Source: Symsagittifera roscoffensis
Taxonomy: Eukaryota > Xenacoelomorpha > Acoela > Convolutidae
Reading direction: 5' to 3'
NCBI RefSeq assembly: GCF_963678635.1
Contig: NC_087066.1
Span: 27,843,301 to 27,907,300 of the forward strand
DNA: 64,000 nucleotides
The notes below the pieces were generated by a model that worked only from the letters and a program-made list of their open reading frames with translations, was not told the origin of the DNA and ran no database searches. Below, piece by piece: positions 56,236 to 64,000 of the stretch (its first letter is position 1; every line of letters starts with the position of its first letter). A program made the translations under genes and the position numbers.

Positions 56236-57357
56236 TTAAGACGTGCTTTCCTTTCGATGTTCCGAGCTTTCGCCTCCACAACTCTGTTTTGTTGTCGCAT
56301 CTTGATTCTGTTGAGGCACCACAACATTCAATCCTAACTGTTGCATCTGCGCTAAATTCAGTTTTATCATCTTCTTTGGCACTTTGAATCTACCCACTAT
56401 TGTCAAAACACCACCCTCAATCCATCCGTTTTTTACATCCTTCAATTTATTCATTTGCATCACATTACACACAACATTTTGACTCCGTTTTCGCGCATCC
56501 GATAGGTTATCAAACTTCACACTTCTAGGCCCACTGTTGTACGTAAGTTGACAGTCATTCAAGTTGTTAATTGTAAGCCAAACATTTAATTTTGCTCTCG
56601 TAAGAGGTTTAGTACTCGTTTTATCCGCCCATCCTTTGCATATCAACCCAAGATTAAAATTGAGCGGCTTCGGCAAACTACCATCTCCATCATCTCGACA
56701 GGGTGTAACAACTACAGCCCATCTCAAGCCTTCCGAGAAACAAACATCACTTTCGACTTGGAACCCGTTTTTCCATTTGAACACGTCAGATTTCAACACT
56801 AACTCATTGGCATATGGCATGTTGTCCGAATCAAGTCGACTAACCATGTTAACGAACTCCGGACTGTCATAGTTCAACTTCCAGTTACTATTTCGACAGC
56901 TTCGTTCCAATTCTTTCTTTTCTGTTCTGTTATCTCGCAGCTCTTCATGTTTAACACAATGTCTTGAAATCTGATTTTTCGCTTCTTTCAAATCCAGTTT
57001 TTGAAGCAACTGAAAAACTGCATCTACATGGAGAGGCTTCGATGATTTCAGATCATGTTTGTCACCACAATCGGGACACTTCAACTCAGAAGCAGCTGGT
57101 TCTTGAGATCCATTAAAGCAATCTCCGCACATCATGTGCCCGCAGTTTAAAGTCAGAGGACCAGCAAGCGTTTTCTGACACGCAGGACAACTCAACACTG
57201 ACTTAATGATGCTAGCATACTTGGATTCTTCATTCTCCCGCATTATTGGTTTAATTTGCTTTATCTTAGACATATCCGGAGATTTTTGATTTGGAGTATT
57301 TTGTTGAGCTAAAGCTTTGGTGTGCGAGTTTACAGTTTTATTTTTGTTGTAGGGCAT
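56236..57357 (-). CDS. RING-finger protein, possible MATH-like C-terminus
   Basis: A single frame of 373 codons from ATG at 57,357. Upstream in-frame codons begin with TTG and fall in the presumed 5' UTR. Residues 57-97 form a clear C3HC4 RING finger (CPAC, NCGH, MCGDC, KCPDC with spacing C-x2-C-x11-C-x-H-x2-C-x2-C-x13-C-x2-C), so an E3 ubiquitin ligase role is likely. A polar linker with KKELERSCR follows. Residues ~205-335 (WKNGFQVESDVC, GLRWAVVVTPCRDDG, LNVWLTINNLNDC, then GRFKVPKK) resemble a MATH/TRAF fold, but I am not sure. A TTTTCAG|ATAATTG acceptor-like site lies 20 bases before the ATG. No intron is seen in the coding region. Confidence 0.75.
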   Translation of the reverse strand: MPYNKNKTVNSHTKALAQQNTPNQKSPDMSKIKQIKPIMRENEESKYASIIKSVLSCPACQKTLAGPLTLNCGHMMCGDCFNGSQEPAASELKCPDCGDKHDLKSSKPLHVDAVFQLLQKLDLKEAKNQISRHCVKHEELRDNRTEKKELERSCRNSNWKLNYDSPEFVNMVSRLDSDNMPYANELVLKSDVFKWKNGFQVESDVCFSEGLRWAVVVTPCRDDGDGSLPKPLNFNLGLICKGWADKTSTKPLTRAKLNVWLTINNLNDCQLTYNSGPRSVKFDNLSDARKRSQNVVCNVMQMNKLKDVKNGWIEGGVLTIVGRFKVPKKMIKLNLAQMQQLGLNVVVPQQNQDATTKQSCGGESSEHRKESTS

Positions 57358-57514
57358 TGTAAACGATATCAATTATCTGAAAAGCTTGCGATACTTTTGC
57401 AAATGAGCAGTAACACTACCCTCCGTAGACTTTTATTAAGCAACTTCACAAACTATAAAGCATTAAAAAAGTTAGCGCAGAGTCAGGTTAATTACATTTG
57501 AGAAAGTTTGAACC

Positions 57515-57695
57515 TAGCCAATAGACAGTTGGAAAAGAGTCAACGAACACAAGAAAACAAAAGATAACTGACTTGTTTTTTGAAAAACTTCATAATAAAT
57601 TCTACTTTTGAAACTAGAAATCGTTCACGTTTTTCGTGACCTTAACATCTTCGTAATTGGACAGCGCAACTTATCTAAGTTTTAGCAGTTGAAAA
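57515..57695. repeat. Dispersed repeat, copy 2
   Basis: Partner of 47,330-47,520; see that entry for the shared words. Confidence 0.45.
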
Positions 57696-58485
57696 AGAAA
57701 ACTCCAAATAGTGCATATATACCTAAAAGCATTCATAAATTCATTATTATGTATGACTGCACTTGTAAAATATTAAAGCATTTTAAGACTTTTCCTGAAA
57801 AAAAGTCATCACGCCTTTTATAAGAATCTGAACTGCGTTCATCGACCACACGATCGCGTGGCGTCTATTGTTTAACTCAATTGCTATATTTTCTGCCCAA
57901 AATACCGTGATTTGGGACCCGTCTGTCACACTTGGTTTTTTACCACATCGCACCACTTGCGATACCACGCAAACATATCATTTCTAGCTAGCAGAAAACG
58001 AATGTAACACAGCCACTAAGCCGCAAAATGTCGAAAAACCACTATTACGAAATTTAACTAAGCTGACAAAACAGATAGGCCGACAATAATCAGACCAGGT
58101 GCAGTCTTTGCCTCTAGATCAAACGGGTCGCAGATTCCAATTAAATTGAATTGTTAAAAATCAAGCAATCAAGTGATTCAATGATTCTGTTAAGCTAATT
58201 GTTAACCCGTAAAAAAGTCTATATACGATTTAATACCGCTTAAAGCATAATCATATTAAAAAAATGAACACAACCTGCAAAATGATAATAATAATTATTA
58301 AGCAAGTGTAAGTCACACAACTTTTCTGGGTTATGCTTGCGATAAATACATTTTCTGATTTCATTTTACCTAGTCAATTCATCTTCTATGTCCGTATCCC
58401 CTCCTATCTTCTTCGGTTTAGCTTCTGAAAATTTCGCTCGATTTTCACTCTGAGCCATTGATTAAAAACCTGTAAAACTGAATTT

Positions 58486-58491
58486 TTTATT
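58486..58491 (-). terminator. Likely polyadenylation signal of UFC1
   Basis: AATAAA on the - strand, about 215 bases after the UFC1 stop codon. It is the first such word downstream. Confidence 0.4.
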
Positions 58492-58703
58492 AATGTTGTA
58501 TCTACCGCTATGACAGCAAAAGTATTTAATGACGGCTGGTTGATTTCCTTGTCAAAAAACACATTAATCAGAATTATATTCAATAATTTGATGTAACACA
58601 GCGCATTATAAAAAAAATACATACATCAGCGGGACCTGTGACTTCACCAAATAAAGCGCACCATTTTACATCAATAAATAATTTTAGTACATCCTTCTTC
58701 CAG

Positions 58704-59195
58704 TTAGCTTTTAGACACAATAGCTCCTTTTTGAATCAGATCTGGAATTTCAACAGCAAGCCATGGGGCTAACCCAAGCGCCATAGCATGAGCAATTCCG
58801 AATTTAGGAACATTGCGTGCCCATAATGGTTTAAAGTGATCCGTTAAGCAAATTTTTCCACCTCTGTACATTTTTGCCGTTTTACCATCAAGTTCAGGAA
58901 TTGCAATTTCAGGAGCTGTTGATGGATATGCCACAGGCATGTCAAACTCGATATCAAATTCATATTTCACTAAATTGTCGTACACCCAACATTTTCCGAA
59001 CCATTTAGTACCTTCTCTATTTGACTCAAGTCTGAACCAATCGTTATCTGCCTCTTTGCTATTTTTTACGTACTGAATTAAAGACTGGTATTCTTCCTTA
59101 AGACGAGCAGGCCACTGTTCCGAGTCTCGGGGACCAGCTTTTACTGTTAGCAAAGGAATACGAGCTAATTGTGATTTGGTTGCGTCATCGACCAT
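58704..59195 (-). CDS. UFC1: Ubiquitin-fold modifier-conjugating enzyme 1 (UFM1 E2)
   Basis: A 163-codon frame, close to the 167 of human UFC1. It is conserved along its length, with [52 protein letters not shown] and [16 protein letters not shown]. The catalytic cysteine is C116 in the [10 protein letters not shown] motif, as in other UFC1 proteins. It accepts UFM1 from UBA5 and, with UFL1, attaches it to targets such as ribosomal protein uL24 at the ER. The start is ATG at 59,195: the frame runs six codons further up to a TTG, but a TTGTTCCAG acceptor-like site (AG at 59,205-59,206) falls inside that extension, leaving a 9-base 5' UTR. The coding region has no intron. Confidence 0.97.
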   Translation of the reverse strand: MVDDATKSQLARIPLLTVKAGPRDSEQWPARLKEEYQSLIQYVKNSKEADNDWFRLESNREGTKWFGKCWVYDNLVKYEFDIEFDMPVAYPSTAPEIAIPELDGKTAKMYRGGKICLTDHFKPLWARNVPKFGIAHAMALGLAPWLAVEIPDLIQKGAIVSKS

Positions 59196-59436
59196 AACTT
59201 GTATCTGGAACAAATGTAATCAGAAGGTCAAAAGTATCATAGTAACCGAGGTTACAGTCATGAGTCCCTTCATCATGTATTCCAGTCAAAATCCTTGGAA
59301 TTTTTTTAGATATGGAAGTGATAATGATAAAAGAAGATGACAAGTGTTTAGGTCCTTTTCAATTAAAATCGATACGGGTTACGTTTCTTCAATAAGAACA
59401 CGCAACTCGACACGAGATAATATAATATACAATTGT
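59196..59436 (-). other. UFC1 upstream region
   Basis: About 240 bp between UFC1 and the LINE fragment. It holds the acceptor-like site at 59,205-59,206. No clear donor or promoter is identified. Confidence 0.4.
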
Positions 59437-60290
59437 TACAAGTAAAAAATTTCTTCAAAAGTTATTTTGTCATTTATTGTTCCGAGTACGCAAGCGGCGT
59501 TCGCAATCTGTATTGCCAGGGAGATTCTCTGTTTTAAAAAGCTGCCTGCTCTGGGTTCCTCAGTGCATATGCTTAGGTTCTTACAAAGATTGCTCAAAAA
59601 AACTTCTGTTGTGGCCGGCCGCGCCCTGAATTTCAAAAGCTAGCGGTTGAAAAAGATATCCATCATTTACAAGATCTTTATACTTGTCAATTTTTCGCTC
59701 TTCCGCTTCAGCGGCAGCCGTACCAGGGTTACAAACAGACCCCGCATTAATCCTAAAAGGAGCTAAGGAGTCTACTACCGTTACATCTCACAAGAGCTGC
59801 TTACCATCAGCCCATGGAACGAGCGTCAAACCGTCTGGTCGCTTCTGATCGGTCCTGTAGAGGTGTCGTGGTTCTAAAAAATGTGAGTAGATGATAGACT
59901 CTGCTTTATAAGGGCATTCAGGTTTGAATGCCTAGAGAATCTCCCTGCACTTTTGAGGCAAGAAAGACCATGCCAACCATCCTCGGTAACGTCTTTTCCG
60001 CACACGCATTTATGCCGTTCGCATATTTTTGATCCTAATCGAAGTCTTATCGCAATTCTGAGTTGTTGGTTCGACAGTTTTAACCTTAAATTTTTGCACG
60101 GGATGACGTTCAACCATTGGGAGCCAAATCTACCTTGGAACGCGTTGAACCTTTTTACGTCCGTTGGTTCGAGTCGTAAAATCAAGTCTGCAATTTCGCT
60201 GTCAAAAATTGGCTCCGTCCAATTTTTTGTGACATTCGACCAGAATGTGGAAAATGCAATCTCTGCAGAATTCGGAATTTTAGCAGTAAG
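59437..60290 (-). pseudogene. 3' part of a LINE with restriction-like endonuclease, broken
   Basis: Read on the - strand from about 60,290: FSTFWSNVTKNWTEP, RLEPTDVKRFNAFQGRFGSQW, then a zinc-knuckle-like CVCGKDVTEDGWHGLSC followed by [15 protein letters not shown]. Further on come [17 protein letters not shown], a TGA stop, DVTVVDSLAPFRINAG and AAEAEERKIDKYKDL. The PD-(D/E)xK-like pair (RPDG...DVTVVD) with a following K-rich helix fits the C-terminal restriction-like endonuclease of R2/CRE-type non-LTR elements. One in-frame stop (near 59,785) and a frame change (near 59,620) disable it. The final frame 59,636-59,436 continues the homologous C-terminus. The RT domain is absent, as expected from 5' truncation. 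Confidence 0.65.
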
Positions 60291-60448
60291 CCTTCCGGAT
60301 TGGTGGTTTTTAAGAACTAAGGGCGTTATTGGAACGTTTAGCCAAACGGTGAAGGCTGGAATATTCTAGTATTTTAAAATTTCAAAAATTCGAATGATGA
60401 CGTCACATTTCTGAGAAATGCTGAAACGGCCATTTTTAACAAAAAAGA

Positions 60449-60757
60449 GTGAAAAAAGAGAACAACAACGTTAGTTGCGCTGACGAGAACAACTTTATCG
60501 AAATTGAAGAAGTCGAAATTGAAGAAAAACAGCAGCAGAGTGCAGAGAGCGTTCCGAGTTGCAACTATTGTGCTGCTACAATAGTTGCAAGGCCGTTGCA
60601 AACAACGGTGAAGGGTAAGAAACCAGCCTTCCGGATTAGGAAGAAATCAAGATCAAGGAGCTTGATTCACCGGATTCAAGAATCCGGAAGGGTCTCGGGA
60701 CGGAAAACTTTTATGGACTCATATGAACTTTTAGCATCCTGTCATGTCCTGACTTGA
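60449..60757 (+). CDS. Hypothetical short frame with hairpin
   Basis: A 102-codon frame, not recognised: acidic start (FIEIEEVEIEEKQQQ), a CNYC pair, then a basic RIRKKSRSRS stretch. It overlaps a perfect 13-bp hairpin (60,559-60,590), and a TGACGTCA palindrome (60,398-60,405) lies just upstream. It may be a first exon or chance. Confidence 0.15.
   Translation: MKKENNNVSCADENNFIEIEEVEIEEKQQQSAESVPSCNYCAATIVARPLQTTVKGKKPAFRIRKKSRSRSLIHRIQESGRVSGRKTFMDSYELLASCHVLT
60559..60590. repeat. Perfect 13-bp hairpin
   Basis: TTGCAACTATTGT and ACAATAGTTGCAA are exact reverse complements around the loop GCTGCT. Confidence 0.75.
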
Positions 60758-62151
60758 ATTTAATTGATATTTGGATTAGTTTTGACAAGGATGAGGTGCT
60801 AAGATGTAACATTCGTCTACTGCAGTCACACATGAGGCTTAAGAAAAATAGGCCCTATAACCACTGGCTCAAGGGTCAGGGACACCATCTCTTGTGTTTT
60901 TCTACCTCAAGAACGGTCGGAGCCAGTTCGGTTCGCTTGTGACATGAGACTACGACCCGTTACAGCTTAAAGGCTACTACTAAAATATCCCCCACTCTAG
61001 AATTAGAAACGTCCCCATACTTAGGTCTCTAGATACCCAAAATACATGAACGCCGTTAAAAACCGGGTTGGAACAATCCGTTAAGTTGCTTTTTTTATTA
61101 GACAGTGGAACTTTGATCCATTTCAGATGGATCAACCTAAAACTCGCCTTACCTCAACATAACAATTATAAAACACACTCTAGGAATTTAAATTTGTACT
61201 CACATAGTAGCACGCTCAAGAAGTGGGAAATAATCCAGTCGGTAGATAACTCAAGAATTAAATAACGTAACTAAATGAGTCTAATGTTTTATAGTTTTAA
61301 CAATGAGAACGAGTTTATACTCTAGACAATAGTTTTCTTGTGAACCATTAGGACACTTGAGTTGTCCACCTTTCCACCGAAGGTTCACTCTAGTCCAGTT
61401 CCGAATAACACTCCAGTCGCTATAATCCAATTCGTGGGAATGCTCTCGTCTCTGTCACAGATGGGACAGCTCTACTCTCGATTATGATAGTGATGGAAAT
61501 TGCGAATAGCAATTTCCTACTGCTTTTTCTTACAACTTTCCCGCGTGTGTGACTCAATCGTTCTGAAATTGTTCTGATTTTTTTTTCTGATTTTCAGTTA
61601 TCGCGAGAAAATCGTGCATGACAGGTTCCATTCGAAATTTTGAAAAATTAAATTTCACTCCAAAATCAAGTGTTTTTTGCTTCTCTCAAGGTCAAACTTC
61701 CAAATATGACCGACTGGCACATACTCCCCGGACTCGAGATCGATGTCCTCATCGCGCGCTGTCTTCTGCCAGTGAGTCCCAGAAAAACCGAGTGTTGCTC
61801 AAGATACAGTGCCAGTGGTCATTTACAGAAGTTTGCAGCAGACTTAAGCTTATCTACACCCCAAAATTCACAGCCATCTAAAATTTTCACACTATTGCTA
61901 AACAGCAACCAAAATCTGCATACACCTGCACCCTTGAATTTTCGCTTTTCAAGCCAATCATTTTAAAATCTCTTTTGTCCTATTCAATCAGGAAATTGTC
62001 ATGCAGCATTTCGATTTATATAATAAATATAGTATATTAGTAACAATATTTGCTTTGTTAAAATTTCTTTTTCGTGAATCCAACTTTCACTCGGATCCAC
62101 GCTCAAGCCCCCCTTCCCTCTCAAGACTCAAGATCCATCCGATTTGCCCAT
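60758..62151. other. Spacer between hypothetical frame and orphan gene
   Basis: No gene is supported. A perfect 9-bp hairpin GGAAATTGC-GAATA-GCAATTTCC lies at 61,495-61,517. Overlapping short frames at 61,618-61,966 have no recognisable content. No AATAAA for the - strand gene at 62,152 is seen close to its stop. Confidence 0.4.
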
Positions 62152-63972
62152 TCATCTCGTACTCTTCGCCTTAGAGGTACTACATCCTGAAGTGCTAGAT
62201 GCGGCAAACTGTCTCAACAGTTCCTCTTCATCATCGGAACTAATCACAATCTCCTCCCAAGCCTTCAGCTGTTCATAGGATCGCATCCATTCTCTCTGCT
62301 CCTGCAACCTCTTTGCTTGGTTGGGTAGTGCCTTCACCCTAGCTTCTCGGTTCAAGCAAAAGGAGTTGTGCAGGCTCAAGCTCACGTTCTTCGCCAGGTC
62401 TTCCTCTAGTATCGACTCCCTCGCTTTGGTATTGTCTCTAGACATCTTACCCACTCTTTTCCATCCTGTCGTGATCGCATTACGATGGGTTAGTAGGGGT
62501 CTCTTGAAAGCTTCCGGCCCAATCTCGGCCTGGAACTGTCGATACTCTTTTTGATGTTTTCTCATGTGATCTTTCGTTGTCATGTACAACCAAGACGTCA
62601 GTGTCGCCCGAAACCATGGAAAGTACCTCAAGCGACTCCATACGTGCCTGACTTCCGTCGGTATGGCGAATACTTTGCACGCAGTCTCAAACAACTCGAG
62701 TCTCCTGCTGTAGTCTATCGCGTATATTGACTCAGCCGTTGGCGTCGTCGCCTCCCGATACTTCGTTATATTCTCTTCTATCCATCTCAGAGCTAACATC
62801 GTACTCACTACTAAGAGCGTCACCTTCTGCCGGTGATCCGGTAGTCCGATCGACGGAATCTCTTCCACATCCCACACCAGGCAAAGGTTCTTGTGATCTG
62901 GATACCACACCGTTTGTGCCAAACAGTGGCATGGGCATTCCCCATGAGAGATCTCAATGCTCCTGAGATTACGCTCCCCTGAGGCTTCCAAGAGAGGCTC
63001 AAGCTCCATCATTTTCTCGTGCATCGTGTCGTTGTCTTCCAGGTTCGGAGTACTTCCCACAGGTTTCCCGATCACGTTTTGTCTCTCGTGATCGCTTGTG
63101 TTTTCTCTTTCCAACTTCAGAAGATCTTCTCCCCAGATTTCGCTTAAGTCATTTCTCAATTCTTTTGGTACTGTCCCTTTGATTTTCCTCAACAACTTGT
63201 GCGAGTGATGCGACATCCGAGCCAACCTCACGCACTTGAGCACTGAGAAGGCCTTGTCCACCAGTATTCTCTGGCTGGACACTTCCACCATCGCCATGTG
63301 TAGCGGGTAGTGACTTCCGCACAAGTTGGCCATCATTGACCCTATCAGCGATTTCGCGTTCAACGGCAAGCCATAAGCTTCGCTCATGGGAAATCCCATT
63401 TCCGCCTCAAGACCAACCTTCCAGCTCCGGATGTGTTTCTGAGTCACCTGCAACACCCCGGGCCATGATTCTACGCTCAACGCCGTCACTAAATGATGTT
63501 CAGATTCCAGTCTCTCCAGTGCCTGCAGACCACACATTCTCGAGAAGAATCCGAGAGCTGTCGCTATATTCACCGTGGTTCTCGCGTAACATTCCGCTAT
63601 TATTTGCACTTCACTTTTCTCCCTTTCTGTGATGTCTTCGAACCAAGTGACCAGGTCTTCTTTTTGAAACGACAGTATTCTGACGCATGACCGTCCATCG
63701 CAGATGTGCTCTCCGTTCCCACACGTCGAATCCAGACAGCTACCCGGCTCCAATTTCTTTGCTGACCCGGGGTCGCTCGTCCTTTCGCTTGGCTCTTGCA
63801 TCTGGGGCGTGATTAGCTTATGTAGCACACTCAACTTCGCCAGATCTTCATCTTCCGTTGGTGCTAACCTCACTCGCTCGGTGGTTTCCTCGATTAGACT
63901 CGCATGGGAGGGTCTTAGTAGCTTCCATATCACTCCCAAGTTCGTGGTTAACAAGCCATTTTCACCGCCCAT
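62152..63972 (-). CDS. Orphan GC-rich protein of about 606 residues, possibly continuing past the window
   Basis: A long frame from ATG at 63,972 to TGA at 62,152-62,154; no stop lies upstream before the window edge, so the start is not certain. No family is recognised. Visible features: a Cys/His cluster (C79, C84, H89, C91, C96), a mostly helical middle with LGFFSRMCGLQALERLESEH, a C-x-C-x-C motif (ECPCHCLAQ), a basic region near RVGKMSRDNTKAR, a coiled stretch and a C-terminal EEIVISSDDEEE that fits a SUMO-interacting motif. GC content is far above that of its surroundings (34 of 60 at 63,421-63,480). No membrane segment or signal peptide is seen. It could be a host gene, a gene of an unusual mobile element or an endogenised viral gene; I cannot choose between these. 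Confidence 0.6.
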   Translation of the reverse strand: MGGENGLLTTNLGVIWKLLRPSHASLIEETTERVRLAPTEDEDLAKLSVLHKLITPQMQEPSERTSDPGSAKKLEPGSCLDSTCGNGEHICDGRSCVRILSFQKEDLVTWFEDITEREKSEVQIIAECYARTTVNIATALGFFSRMCGLQALERLESEHHLVTALSVESWPGVLQVTQKHIRSWKVGLEAEMGFPMSEAYGLPLNAKSLIGSMMANLCGSHYPLHMAMVEVSSQRILVDKAFSVLKCVRLARMSHHSHKLLRKIKGTVPKELRNDLSEIWGEDLLKLERENTSDHERQNVIGKPVGSTPNLEDNDTMHEKMMELEPLLEASGERNLRSIEISHGECPCHCLAQTVWYPDHKNLCLVWDVEEIPSIGLPDHRQKVTLLVVSTMLALRWIEENITKYREATTPTAESIYAIDYSRRLELFETACKVFAIPTEVRHVWSRLRYFPWFRATLTSWLYMTTKDHMRKHQKEYRQFQAEIGPEAFKRPLLTHRNAITTGWKRVGKMSRDNTKARESILEEDLAKNVSLSLHNSFCLNREARVKALPNQAKRLQEQREWMRSYEQLKAWEEIVISSDDEEELLRQFAASSTSGCSTSKAKSTR

Positions 63973-64000
63973 GTTCACTTCAACTCTCTTGTTTGAGCGC

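Larger units (their letters stand above)
57358..58703. other. Intergenic between UFC1 and RING gene
   Basis: 1.35 kb, AT-rich. It contains the UFC1 3' region with a polyadenylation signal (58,486-58,491), the second copy of a dispersed repeat (57,515-57,695) and a tract near 58,160-58,220 weakly like 46,780-46,830. No gene is seen. Confidence 0.5.

Noticed and set aside
61618-61966. Two overlapping + strand frames upstream of the orphan gene's stop
   Set aside because: Mutually exclusive short frames without domains, and no start context or splice evidence.

Overview
This is animal nuclear DNA: AT-rich, dominated by mobile elements, with a small cluster of ordinary host genes near the right end. 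Two host proteins are recognisable at family level, UFC1 and CCDC130/YJU2B. A third, with a RING finger, is not named. I see no operons of bacterial type, rRNA, CRISPR or phage genes. The species cannot be fixed from sequence alone. The recognised host genes have uninterrupted coding regions, and each is preceded by a close splice-acceptor-like CAG. That suits invertebrates with compact genes, possibly with spliced-leader trans-splicing, but this is inference.

Layout. 1-12,369: most of a very large Ty3/gypsy-type LTR retrotransposon on the + strand, with its 5' end outside the window. It has gag, a long gag-pol frame (zinc knuckle, protease, RT, RNase H), a broken integrase, a block of four small or unknown accessory frames partly joined by ATGA overlaps, and a 448-bp 3' LTR. 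12,370-16,700: mostly non-coding, with a GAGCGGTTT-rich patch, a CT microsatellite and a hAT-like MITE. 16,710-20,420: decayed 3' half of a second gypsy lineage. 20,080-30,100: several copies of repeat units, nested and rearranged, broken by a palindromic insertion and by a decayed CR1/L2-like LINE on the - strand. 35,500-41,100: a better preserved element of the second gypsy lineage, with three frame breaks and a lost RT aspartate. 41,438-43,413: a foldback element with arms of about 535 bp that encloses the last exon of a C-type lectin gene. 43,400-54,700: AT-rich intergenic DNA with a ~170-bp tandem repeat, solo foldback arms and tRNA-derived SINE-like pieces.

54,757-59,210 is the host gene cluster. 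All three genes are on the - strand, transcribed in the order UFC1 (ufmylation E2), a RING-finger protein with a possible MATH-like C-terminus, and CCDC130/YJU2B (spliceosome-associated). 59,437-60,290 is the C-terminal part of a LINE with a restriction-like endonuclease. 62,152-63,972 is a GC-rich orphan frame of about 606 codons that may continue beyond the window.

The observations most worth following are the captured lectin exon in the foldback element, the accessory gene block of the first retrotransposon, the orphan GC-rich frame, and the acceptor-preceded, same-strand host gene cluster.
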